NCBI GenBank assembly: GCA_009844885.1
Contig: VYAQ01000044.1
Location: 1-64,000 of the forward strand
Direction: 5' to 3'
DNA length: 64,000 nucleotides
Source of the DNA: Gemmatimonadota bacterium
Lineage (GTDB): Bacteria; Gemmatimonadota; Gemmatimonadetes; Longimicrobiales; Gaopeijiaceae
Position 1 is the first letter of the stretch. Each line of letters opens with the position of its first letter. Below the pieces are notes generated by a model. That model saw nothing but the letters and a program-made list of their open reading frames with translations. It made no database searches and was not told where the DNA came from. Both the position numbers and the translations under genes were made by a program. Of this stretch, positions 8,630 through 15,871 are shown piece after piece.

Positions 8630-9255
8630 CGGTGCCCCGCCCCGTTCGCCGGGCCATCGCCGCCCGCCTGGCCATCGCCGTTCGCCGGGCCATCGCCGCC
8701 CGCCCGGCCGTCACCGCTTGCCGCGGCCCGTGAACGCCTTCCCCCCATGAGCAGCAGCATCACGCCGACCGCCGCCGCGAAGACCACGGTCACCTCGCCC
8801 CAGGTGTCGTACCCGCGGTACGAGGCGAGCACCGCCGTCACGACGTTGGGAATGTCGATCTCGTTCGGACTCTCCTCCAGGTAGTGATCGGCCACGTGGT
8901 GGTGCACGGGATTGTCCGCGCCGCCGAACCCCGGCATGTCGATCGTGCCGTAGACCAGGGCCAGTCCGGTCACGCTGACGACGATCAGGGGCAGCAGAGG
9001 CGTGTGGCCGGGCCTGTTTTCGTGGTGTCCGGTCAGGGCCAGCGCCCCGAGGAAGAGTACGGTCGAGATCCCGGCGCCCACCGCCGCCTCGGTGAACGCC
9101 ACGTCCACGGCGTCCATTACGGTGAACAGCCCCGCCGACAGCAGCGAGTAGATCCCGGCCAGCATGACAACCGCGAACAGATTGCGGATCCTCAGGAGCG
9201 CGATGCCCGCCACCGCCAGCAGCGTGAGGAGCACGATGTCGACGACGATGCTCAC
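8626..9255 (-). CDS. Antiporter subunit, MbhD/MbhE-like (equivalent to the C-terminal part of MrpA)
   Basis: A 209-residue membrane protein. Residues 1-75 look like the DUF4040/MbhD module (three helices, motif FTEAAVGAG), and residues 90-180 like MbhE, with the segment YDTWGEVTV and a last TM helix. In classical Mrp these modules are fused to the C-terminus of MrpA; here they are a separate gene. The last 30 residues are a Gly/Asp/Ala/Asn-rich repeat encoded by four 18-bp DNA repeats (8644-8715). GTG 9255 overlaps the mrpG stop by 4 nt, and the stop overlaps the mrpB start by 4 nt. Confidence 0.83.
   Translation of the reverse strand: MSIVVDIVLLTLLAVAGIALLRIRNLFAVVMLAGIYSLLSAGLFTVMDAVDVAFTEAAVGAGISTVLFLGALALTGHHENRPGHTPLLPLIVVSVTGLALVYGTIDMPGFGGADNPVHHHVADHYLEESPNEIDIPNVVTAVLASYRGYDTWGEVTVVFAAAVGVMLLLMGGRRSRAAASGDGRAGGDGPANGDGQAGGDGPANGAGHR
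8644..8715. repeat. 18-bp tandem repeat, four imperfect copies
   Basis: Four 18-bp units (two near-identical 36-bp copies) at 8644, 8662, 8680 and 8698 with a handful of substitutions. They code in frame for the Gly/Asp-rich tail of the MbhD/E-like subunit, so copy-number changes would lengthen or shorten the tail without breaking the gene. Confidence 0.85.
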
Positions 9256-9602
9256 GGCCGGTCCCTTCCTTCGCGCTCGCCGTCGCCATGCGTCGTGTAC
9301 GGCGTCGTGCCTCCGGACAGCGCGGCCTTGGCCACGGCGTGGGTCGCGATCGGACTGGTGAACCACAGGAACGCCAGGACCAGCACCAGGCGCACCGCAA
9401 CGAGACCCGCGCCGTCGTGGAGACTGTAAATGCAGAGACCCGCCAGCGTCAGTCCCGCGCCCATCGTGTCCACCATCCCCGCCGCGTGCATGCGGGTGAA
9501 GACATCCGGCAGCCGCACCATGCCCAGCGCCCCGGTCACCATGAAGAAGCCACCCGAGATCAGCAGCACCCAGACCACCGCGTTGACGATGCCGCCCATC
9601 AT
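9252..9602 (-). CDS. mrpG: Na+/H+ antiporter subunit G
   Basis: A 116-residue MnhG/PhaG protein with three TM helices; the family motif GMVRLPDVFTRMHAAG is at about residues 27-42, followed by a second helix and TSPIATHAVAKAA. The ATG overlaps the mrpF stop by 4 nt. The hydrophilic C-terminal tail (about 20 residues) is an extension. Confidence 0.92.
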   Translation of the reverse strand: MMGGIVNAVVWVLLISGGFFMVTGALGMVRLPDVFTRMHAAGMVDTMGAGLTLAGLCIYSLHDGAGLVAVRLVLVLAFLWFTSPIATHAVAKAALSGGTTPYTTHGDGEREGRDRP

Positions 9603-9883
9603 TCGGTGCCCGTCTCCCGGGGCGCGCTCACGCCGAGATCACCGTACTCGATGTACTTGAGCACGGCGATGGTCCCGATGAAGTTGATCAGCGCGTACGC
9701 GAGCGCCAGGTCGAGAAAGTCGGGACGCCCGTTGACGAATCCGAGCACCGCGATGAGCACCACCGTCTTGGTGCCGATGTTGTTGAGCGCGAGGACCCGG
9801 TCGTAGGCCGTCGGCCCCAGGACGGCGCGCAGCATCACGAGCACCATGCAAACGAGCACCGCGGCGGCGGACACGGCAAACAC
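9599..9883 (-). CDS. mrpF: Na+/H+ antiporter subunit F
   Basis: A 94-residue MrpF/MnhF protein with three TM helices and the signature LGPTAYDRVLALNNIGTK at about residues 24-41, followed by DFLDLALAYALINF. GTG 9883 lies two bases after the mrpE stop with a purine-rich GGGAGAGG upstream. The longer open frame runs through mrpE and is not used. Confidence 0.9.
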   Translation of the reverse strand: MFAVSAAAVLVCMVLVMLRAVLGPTAYDRVLALNNIGTKTVVLIAVLGFVNGRPDFLDLALAYALINFIGTIAVLKYIEYGDLGVSAPRETGTE

Positions 9884-9885
9884 GG

Positions 9886-10365
9886 CTACCCGGCCTCTCC
9901 CTCGAGCCGGGCCACACGCCGGTTCATGATGTTCTCCTCCGACCCGTCGATCTCCTCCTGCACGATGGCGTGTACCTCGAAATCGTCTCCCACGATTCCG
10001 GTGGTGACGGTGCCGGGCGTCAGGGTGATCGAATTGGCGTAGATGAAGCGCCCCAGATCGGTGCGCTGGGATGCCTGGAAGTGAACGATCGACGGATCGA
10101 CGCGGATCCTGGGGGACAGGATGATCCTCGCCACCCGCACGTTGGACTTGAAGATCTCCCACACCAGCCAGGGCACGTACGTGACGGCGCGCCAGGCCAG
10201 ATGTACGGGCAGGGACTCGCGGTCCAGGACGCCCATGCGCGCCACCACGAAGACCGCAATGGAGCAGGTCACCACGCCGAAGAACAGGAAGAGCCCGGTG
10301 AAGTGCCACGACAGAACGAGCCAGAGGGCGAAGAGGATCGCCCAGAGCCACGGTGCGCGGTTCAA
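9886..10365 (-). CDS. mrpE: Na+/H+ antiporter subunit E
   Basis: A 159-residue MnhE protein: two N-terminal TM helices, then the family signature FKSNVRVARIIL and a soluble C-terminal part with the conserved SITLTPGTVTTG segment. The likely start is TTG 10365. It is the first antiporter gene after lptE, with about 50 bases between them, so the envelope genes and the antiporter may share one transcript. Confidence 0.9.
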   Translation of the reverse strand: MNRAPWLWAILFALWLVLSWHFTGLFLFFGVVTCSIAVFVVARMGVLDRESLPVHLAWRAVTYVPWLVWEIFKSNVRVARIILSPRIRVDPSIVHFQASQRTDLGRFIYANSITLTPGTVTTGIVGDDFEVHAIVQEEIDGSEENIMNRRVARLEGEAG

Positions 10366-10417
10366 GTCATCGATCTCCCGGCTGTCGGCTGCGTGGTCGC
10401 AAACACCGCGGGCGAAT

Positions 10418-10954
10418 CTACCAGTTGGACTGCGCTCCGTCCACTATTTCCTGCACGAGCAGCTCGATTGCTTCCGTCCTGCCGTTCTCTTCCGTCTCGC
10501 TGGCGTCCAGGTACTGCCCCACCACCCTGAGCCGGGTGTTGTCCCAAAGGATCGTGTAGGCCTCGCGATCGAGCACCTCGACACGCACGACCAGGACGAC
10601 CTCGCGCTGCAGCACCTGTACGCTCTCGGTCTCCTGGCCCCGGCGATAGAGCGGGGCGGTCAGCTCATAGCTGAGAATGCTCCCGCTCACGACCGCGTCG
10701 GCAGCCCCCTCGCCCGCGGGATTGAGGCCCAGGGCGCGTGGCAACTGGCGCAGCAGCGCTTCATGGATCTCCTGCCCGAGTTCGAAACGGGCGGTTTCGT
10801 TTTCGAAGGGCAGGATGGCGATGGTCCGAATGTGCTCAGGGAAGCCGGCGCCCGCGATGAAGGAGTAGTTACAGCCGGCCCCCGAGAGAAGCAGGATCGC
10901 GGCGGCTGCCGCGGAGGCCCGGATTCCAGATGTCGGACGGAAACGAATCCACAT
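10418..10954 (-). CDS. lptE: LptE-like LPS-assembly lipoprotein
   Basis: A 178-residue lipoprotein with a signal peptide ending at Cys28 (LLSGAGC). The body matches the LptE pattern: Cys-Asn-Tyr-Ser-Phe after the lipobox, then FPEHIRTIAILPFENET, GQEIHEALLRQL, and a C-terminal EAIELLVQEIVDG helix. LptE plugs the LptD barrel in the outer membrane and helps place LPS on the surface. The ATG lies 86 nt inside the end of the upstream lipoprotein gene; there is no later start that would keep the signal peptide, so the long overlap looks real. Confidence 0.8.
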   Translation of the reverse strand: MWIRFRPTSGIRASAAAAAILLLSGAGCNYSFIAGAGFPEHIRTIAILPFENETARFELGQEIHEALLRQLPRALGLNPAGEGAADAVVSGSILSYELTAPLYRRGQETESVQVLQREVVLVVRVEVLDREAYTILWDNTRLRVVGQYLDASETEENGRTEAIELLVQEIVDGAQSNW

Positions 10955-11624
10955 GTTCGAAGGTCTCCAGTCGCAGCCTGAGTTCACGGTAGTCCCGAAG
11001 GTTACGGTAGGTCGCTTCCGCGGGGTAGGCCGACCCGGGTCCGGGTTCGGAGGCGACCACGCGCTGCACGACCGCGCCTCCGTCCAGGACCATCGCATCG
11101 GCCACCGCGTGGCCGCGCAGGCGGAAGCGGACGCGATCCCCCACGGGAAGTCGATACCCCAACTCGATGCTGCCGTTGTCTTCGCGGCCGGCGACCAGCG
11201 TCGCGCCATCGCCGGGCCGGAACACCCCCAGCGCGGCCCAGAACAGGGCCGGCGGCGGCACGAGCTCGCTCGGGAGTTCGGCCGGAATCCGCAGTTCGTC
11301 GCCCACAAGCGCCGCGATGGCCGCAACTTCCCCGTTGTCGAAAAAGAGGTCCAGGCGAGCTTTGTCGGGTGGTTCGATACGGGCCACGCCCATGCCTTCG
11401 CTCCGGAAGTCGGGCTCCTGTGCCCTCCAGGCGAAGACCAGGCGAGCCGCCGTGGTGATCCGCGTCGTCCGTTCGGCCCTGACCGCCTCGGCTGCGACGG
11501 CCGCTGGCGGCTCCGGGAGTTGCATTGACGGGTCGGCACCGGGCACCGTCGCGCACGCGGACGCCAGGGCGAGGCCAACGCTCACTACCGCTCCATTCGG
11601 TCTCTTCGTACTTTCGGCGGTCAT
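10869..11624 (-). CDS. LolB/DUF4292-like outer-membrane lipoprotein
   Basis: A 251-residue lipoprotein: positively charged N-terminus, hydrophobic core GAVVSVGLALASA and lipobox Cys24. The remainder reads as alternating beta strands (ARLVFAWRAQ, GMGVARIEPPDKARLDLFFDNG), the pattern of the LolA/LolB/DUF4292 fold that binds acyl chains. I infer a role in carrying lipoproteins or lipids to the outer membrane; the family call is tentative. Its ATG shares the CATG at 11622-11625 with the divergent lpxH start. GGAGG is just upstream. It probably heads the whole leftward operon. Confidence 0.65.
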   Translation of the reverse strand: MTAESTKRPNGAVVSVGLALASACATVPGADPSMQLPEPPAAVAAEAVRAERTTRITTAARLVFAWRAQEPDFRSEGMGVARIEPPDKARLDLFFDNGEVAAIAALVGDELRIPAELPSELVPPPALFWAALGVFRPGDGATLVAGREDNGSIELGYRLPVGDRVRFRLRGHAVADAMVLDGGAVVQRVVASEPGPGSAYPAEATYRNLRDYRELRLRLETFEHVDSFPSDIWNPGLRGSRRDPASLGGRL

Positions 11625-12363
11625 GCCCTCCAAACCCGTCTTCCTGGTATCCGACATCCACCTCGGCGCCGTTTCGCAGGAGACCGAGGAAGCTTTTCGT
11701 CGATGGCTCCTGCATGTAAAGGAAGCGGGGAGCTTCCTGATCATCAACGGGGACCTCTTCGATTTCTGGTTCGAGTATCGCAGGGTCATCCTGGCCGAAC
11801 ACGTGCGGGTACTTGCGCTCCTGGCGGACCTCGCCGATGCCGGCGTGCGGGTGTTGGCGATGGGTGGCAACCACGACTGGTGGGGCGGCGACTTCCTGAG
11901 GGACCGCATCGGCATCGAGTTCCGACAGGACCCGGTTCGGCTCGAGATCGGGAAGGCGTCGCTGCTGGTGGCCCACGGCGACGGCCTGGGCTCGGGCGAT
12001 CTGGGCTACCGGATCCTCCGCCTGGTCCTTCGCAGCCGCCTGACGCGCTGGCTGTTCCGCTGGTTGCACCCGGATCTGGGCATCCCCATCGCGGACCGGT
12101 TCTCGGGGACGCGGCACCAACTCGGGTCGCCGGATGCGCGGCCGGACGACGGAAGGGCGAGGTTCCTGGAGAATTGGGCGGCGGAGCAACTCGAGCGCAA
12201 CGCCGCGATCGACATCGTGGCCCTCGGCCATGCGCACCAGCCCGTGGTACGCGAGGTCGCACCGGGACGGTTCTACGTCAACACGGGGGACTGGGTCGTG
12301 CACCGCTCATACGTGACGATCGGACCCTCCGGAAAGCCCGAAATGCACGAATGGGAGGGCTAG
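11623..12363 (+). CDS. lpxH: UDP-2,3-diacylglucosamine diphosphatase-like metallophosphoesterase
   Basis: A 246-residue calcineurin-like phosphoesterase. The metal-binding motifs appear in order: SDIHLG (Asp11, His13), NGDLFDFW, GGNHDWW, VAHGDG and ALGHAHQP. The FDFWFEY and HGD elements match LpxH, which removes UMP from UDP-2,3-diacylglucosamine in lipid A synthesis. A general phosphoesterase cannot be excluded, but the neighbouring lptE and lipid genes support LpxH. The ATG must be used because the first strand begins at residue 6. The start codon overlaps the divergent lipoprotein start on a CATG palindrome. Confidence 0.85.
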   Translation: MPSKPVFLVSDIHLGAVSQETEEAFRRWLLHVKEAGSFLIINGDLFDFWFEYRRVILAEHVRVLALLADLADAGVRVLAMGGNHDWWGGDFLRDRIGIEFRQDPVRLEIGKASLLVAHGDGLGSGDLGYRILRLVLRSRLTRWLFRWLHPDLGIPIADRFSGTRHQLGSPDARPDDGRARFLENWAAEQLERNAAIDIVALGHAHQPVVREVAPGRFYVNTGDWVVHRSYVTIGPSGKPEMHEWEG

Positions 12364-12443
12364 CCGGACGTCGCCGCTTTCCCCGGCACAGCGGGACAAC
12401 GTGACGGGACAGGCGGCGGCGCGGGGGGTTCCCTGCAGCCCGC

Positions 12444-13064
12444 TCATCCAACAGGGATTCGAACCGCAACCTCGAAACCCCCTCCGACGGGGTTGCCCTC
12501 GATCGTCAGCGGCTCGGGAAAATCCTGGAGGTGGGTGGACACAAAGGCATCGACTCCGGAAAGCAGGAGCGTGAAGATCGCAACCGCAAACCAGTCCTCA
12601 CGCTGCTCTTCACGGGCGTCGACAAGTCCCCGAAAGCGCGCCACTTGCTCGTTTTCGCCCAGCAGGGTCTCGATTTCCATGGGATCGGTCACGCCGTCCA
12701 CCATGAGCTGGGCCGTGACGCGCTCCTCCCAGACACGGGCCTGTTCGCGCGCGACGCCCAGCCGGCGCGCCGTCTTGTAGAGCATCCAGCCCGCGAGGGA
12801 CTCGGCCCCGAAGTAGAATGCGCCGCGCGTGAGCGATCCCGAAGCGGCATGACCCCACCCGGGGATGAGCGACCCGCGCAGGAACGCCCCGGAGGGACTG
12901 ATGCCGCCCGCCACGGCGTCCAGCACAGCCAGCGAGTCGGCCACCTGCGTGGTGTCCGCGGCCGCAGCTCCCCCCTCCTGGCCCACGAGGCGGCCGGGCA
13001 CGATCGCCGATATGCACAATAGCATTGCGCATGCGCAAAACCGTTGCACATGAATGCCGGGCAT
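12444..13064 (-). CDS. DUF5683 family protein, probably exported
   Basis: About 206 residues, with an N-terminal signal peptide (hydrophobic run CACAMLLCISAIV) and the DUF5683 signature PSGAFLRGSLIPGWGH about 55 residues in, followed by two moderately hydrophobic segments. The function of the family is not established; it is common in Bacteroidota and related phyla. ATG 13064 is chosen for the clean signal peptide; ATG 13100 is the alternative and would overlap the lipid kinase end by 11 nt. Probably cotranscribed with that kinase. Confidence 0.72.
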   Translation of the reverse strand: MPGIHVQRFCACAMLLCISAIVPGRLVGQEGGAAAADTTQVADSLAVLDAVAGGISPSGAFLRGSLIPGWGHAASGSLTRGAFYFGAESLAGWMLYKTARRLGVAREQARVWEERVTAQLMVDGVTDPMEIETLLGENEQVARFRGLVDAREEQREDWFAVAIFTLLLSGVDAFVSTHLQDFPEPLTIEGNPVGGGFEVAVRIPVG

Positions 13065-13089
13065 CCGCCGACGGCGGCTCCGCTCTTCT

Positions 13090-14058
13090 CTATCGATCAT
13101 TGGACACCAGTACGGGAAATGCGCCCGGAATCACCTCCACCCGGAGCTCCGGGGCAGGCTCCGGAGCCAGTTCACCATCGAGTTCGAACCACATCGGCTC
13201 CCCGCCGGGATCGCGAATGACCGCGCGCTCCAGCCGCCGCATGGTCACCAGCGGAGACCCTGCGTGCGTACCCCGCATCACCTTCGGCACAAGCCGCAGG
13301 ATCGGCACGAGGCCGCCGGCGGCGACGTGACAGAGGTCAAGTTGCCCATCCAACGCGTGCGCGTCCGGATTGATCATGAAGCCGCCCCCGATTGAAGGTC
13401 CCACCGTAATAACGGATAGAGTCGTCCTGCCGCGAATGTGTTGCTCGCGGGGTCCCGCCGCCGGCTCCGGACCCGCCGCCGGCTCGCCCGCCCTCACCTC
13501 GATGTGCACGGCCTGCGGACGAAACCGCGCCAGCGCGTGCAGGAAGGACGCCAGGTATTGCGGAAGCCCGGGCAGACGCGAGTAGAGCGTCCGGCACCGC
13601 AGCACCTCCACGTCCACGCCTACACCGAGGAGGTTGACGAAGACGCGCTCTCCGCCCTCCCAGCGCACCCTGCCGACATCGAAGCGCTTGACCGCGCCCT
13701 CCTGCAGGAGTCTGGGGAGTTCCTTCACCCCCCGCCGCGGCGAGACCATCCGATAGAAGTCGTTACCCGTGCCCACCGGGCTGATCGCAACCGCAGGCAT
13801 GCGGTCGGCGCCGCTGCCCAGCAGCCCGCCAGCGACCTCGTGGACCGTGCCGTCGCCGCCGACCACGACCATGCGGTCGATCCCTTCCAGCGCCGCCTGG
13901 GCCGCGAGCCGCGAGGCGTGTCCGGGCGCCTCGGTGTATCGGGCGTCGCACGGCCAACCCTGGCCGTCCAGCTCCCCGAGCAGCGCCTCCGCGGCTTTCA
14001 TTCCGCGACCGCTCGAGGCGGCCGGGTTCACGATGACACGGAGCGGCGCGGTGGACAT
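13090..14058 (-). CDS. YegS/DgkB-family lipid kinase
   Basis: A 322-residue diacylglycerol-kinase-like protein. NPAASSGRG is at residues 10-18, the nucleotide-binding GGDGTVHEV at about 68-76, and PVGTGNDF further on, all diagnostic of the DAGK catalytic domain; the C-terminal half is the two-layer beta domain with FMINPDAHALDGQLDL. It should phosphorylate diacylglycerol or a related lipid in the inner membrane. An internal Ala/Gly/Pro/Glu repeat is seen near residue 215. ATG 14058 is used; the frame stays open upstream into the mobile element's left end and is not coding there. The element's left repeat begins 18 bp upstream of the start. Confidence 0.88.
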   Translation of the reverse strand: MSTAPLRVIVNPAASSGRGMKAAEALLGELDGQGWPCDARYTEAPGHASRLAAQAALEGIDRMVVVGGDGTVHEVAGGLLGSGADRMPAVAISPVGTGNDFYRMVSPRRGVKELPRLLQEGAVKRFDVGRVRWEGGERVFVNLLGVGVDVEVLRCRTLYSRLPGLPQYLASFLHALARFRPQAVHIEVRAGEPAAGPEPAAGPREQHIRGRTTLSVITVGPSIGGGFMINPDAHALDGQLDLCHVAAGGLVPILRLVPKVMRGTHAGSPLVTMRRLERAVIRDPGGEPMWFELDGELAPEPAPELRVEVIPGAFPVLVSNDR

Positions 14059-14076
14059 GGTGGAAGATAAGTCAAG

Positions 14077-14093
14077 GGTGGCGGGGGCGTGTG
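14077..14093. repeat. Left attachment-site repeat of the selC island
   Basis: The 17-bp sequence GGTGGCGGGGGCGTGTG is identical to 24735-24751, where it forms the CCA end and acceptor strand of tRNA-Sec. Here it is not part of a tRNA, as expected for the displaced copy left by site-specific integration. Confidence 0.85.
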
Positions 14094-14254
14094 TCCCTCT
14101 TTCTGGTGTTTCTGGCGGTTTCAGTGTGTCTCGTAACGTTCGGTGATGGCTGGCGTTAGGTCCGTTCTGCTGTCCCTTGCGGTTTCCGGTTGTTTCACCC
14201 ATTTTCAGACAGAAAGTGATAACGACAGGGATAACTGCAACAAGAGCGACCCCG

Positions 14255-15421
14255 ATGAAGCGCCCGCGAATCCTGAACGCATCCTTCGTTCGGACCGTGA
14301 CACGGCCGGGCCGGTACGGCGATGGCCGGGGGGGACACGGGCTGTCCATGCTGGTGAAGCCCATGTCCAACGGCCGACTGTCGAAGTCTTGGGCTCAAAG
14401 GCTACGGATCAACGGGAAGCCCGTCAACATCGGGCTTGGAGCGTTTCCTGTCGTCACGCTCGCCGAGGCGCGCCAGAAGGCGCTCGACAATCGACGGACG
14501 GTTGCCCAGGGGGGTGATCCCCGCGGGGGCGGCATGCCCACCTTCGCCCAGGCCACCGAGAAGGTGATCGCGCTGCACGCCAAGGGCTGGAAGGGACACG
14601 TCAGCGAACGCCAGTGGCGAAACTCGCTCGCGACCTATGCCTTCCCGCACATCGGCCGGAAGCGGGTAGACAAGATCATGACTGCCGACGTGATGCGCGT
14701 CCTGCTGGCTGACGACCTCTGGAACACGAAGCGCGAGACCGCGAGGCGCGTCCGCCAGCGGATCGGCGCTGTGATGAAGTGGGCCGTCGCTCAAGGCTAC
14801 CGGGAGGACAACCCGGCAGGTGACGCAATCGGCGCGGCGCTCCCCAGGAACGGCAACCGGAAGGAACACTTCCGGTCCCTTCCCCATTCCGAGGTTGCCG
14901 AGGCGCTGGCGAAGGTGCGCGGGTCGGGTGCGTGGATCGGGACGAAGCTCGCAATCGAGTTTCTGGTCCTCACGGCAACCCGGCCGGGCGAGACACGGTT
15001 GGCGACGTGGGACGAAATCGATCTCGACGCGGCGACTTGGACGATCCCGCCGGACCGCATGAAGGCTGGGCGAGCACACCGGGTGCCGCTGTCACGGCGG
15101 GCGCTCGAAGTGCTCACCGAGGCGCTGGAGATTCGGAACGATACCGACCTGCTGTTCCCTTCGGTCACGGGCAAGGCGGCGGCCAACGTGACCTATACGA
15201 AGCTGCTTCGCGAGTTGGAGATCCCGGCGGTGTCGCACGGCTTCCGGTCCAGCTTCCGTGTCTGGTGCGGAGACACGGGTGTTGACCGCGAGGTGGCCGA
15301 GCGGGCGCTGGCGCATACCGTCCGAAACCCGGTTGAAGCCGCATACAACCGGGGTACGCTGTTCGAGCGGCGGCGGGAAGTCATGCGAGCCTGGGGCCGG
15401 TACATCGCGCCGATAGGGTGA
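14255..15421 (+). CDS. int: P4-type tyrosine recombinase (integrase)
   Basis: A 388-residue integrase. Residues 1-90 are the DUF4102 arm-binding domain (RPGRYGDG, INGKPVNIGLGAFPVVTLAEAR), about 95-190 the core-binding helices, and 205-385 the catalytic domain. The catalytic set is complete: Arg243 (ATRPGE), His328 and Arg331 (HGFRSSFR), His354, and nucleophile Tyr364. P4-type integrases often use tRNA 3' ends, including selC, as here. ATG 14255 starts the family's N-terminus; the frame is open upstream to 14177. It is the first gene inside the left repeat and reads into the island. Confidence 0.93.
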   Translation: MKRPRILNASFVRTVTRPGRYGDGRGGHGLSMLVKPMSNGRLSKSWAQRLRINGKPVNIGLGAFPVVTLAEARQKALDNRRTVAQGGDPRGGGMPTFAQATEKVIALHAKGWKGHVSERQWRNSLATYAFPHIGRKRVDKIMTADVMRVLLADDLWNTKRETARRVRQRIGAVMKWAVAQGYREDNPAGDAIGAALPRNGNRKEHFRSLPHSEVAEALAKVRGSGAWIGTKLAIEFLVLTATRPGETRLATWDEIDLDAATWTIPPDRMKAGRAHRVPLSRRALEVLTEALEIRNDTDLLFPSVTGKAAANVTYTKLLRELEIPAVSHGFRSSFRVWCGDTGVDREVAERALAHTVRNPVEAAYNRGTLFERRREVMRAWGRYIAPIG

Positions 15422-15541
15422 ACGGCGGAGGCGTTGGGGGGAGTTACGTCACCTCGAAGGGGCGGTTTCGGCTTCGCCGCCACTCGACGGAGTGTAAAGC
15501 AAACCTTACTCCATGTCGCCTTTACTTGACCTGCGTAGGGG

Positions 15542-15580
15542 GTGTTTTTTGGCCAACCTCAAAAAACACGCGTGTTTTTG
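15542..15580. promoter_or_regulatory. Palindromic operator-like cluster upstream of the AlpA-like gene
   Basis: Three copies of one motif in alternating orientation: GTGTTTTTTG at 15542-15551, its exact inverse CAAAAAACAC at 15560-15569, and a mirror copy at 15571-15580, making a perfect 18-bp palindrome at 15562-15579. It lies in an unusually A/T-rich patch between int and the AlpA-like gene, a common place for a satellite's early regulatory switch. Confidence 0.6.
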
Positions 15581-15685
15581 TAAAACATTGAAAAATATGG
15601 TACTTGCAGAAACTTGACTCGTGACCTTGCCGGTCGTTTCCTTCCTGTTGCGTGCGACAACAACCCGCAATGTTCGGGGGGGACA

Positions 15686-15871
15686 ATGGCAGACAGAATC
15701 TTGCGCCCGCGGGCGGTTTGCGACCGGCTCAGCATCTCGCGAACGACACTCTGGAGAAAGCAGAAGGACGGCGACTTTCCACCTGCCCTGCGGCTTGGTC
15801 CAAACAGTATCGGCTGGAGGGAGTCCACCATCCAGGAATGGCTCGACTCGCGGTCCGAGGCGGCGGCGTGA
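15686..15871 (+). CDS. AlpA-like DNA-binding regulator
   Basis: A 61-residue winged helix-turn-helix protein of the AlpA/MerR-like phage type: RAVCDRLSISRTTLWRKQ is the recognition helix region and FPPALRLGPNSIGWRESTIQ the wing. AlpA-type proteins activate integrase or excision in P4-like elements and PICIs. ATG 15686 has a G-rich Shine-Dalgarno three bases upstream and gives exactly the domain; the frame also opens upstream (15614) without domain support. Its stop overlaps the next gene's GTG by 4 nt. Confidence 0.88.
   Translation: MADRILRPRAVCDRLSISRTTLWRKQKDGDFPPALRLGPNSIGWRESTIQEWLDSRSEAAA

Noticed and set aside
8644-8715. CRISPR-like repeats
   Set aside because: 18-bp units are contiguous without spacers and code in frame; a coding tandem repeat. 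No CRISPR array or cas gene seen in the window.
14143-14517. 124-aa frame starting MMAGVRSVLL near the left att
   Set aside because: Looks like a lipoprotein signal at first, but it runs out of frame through the integrase and becomes shadow sequence.
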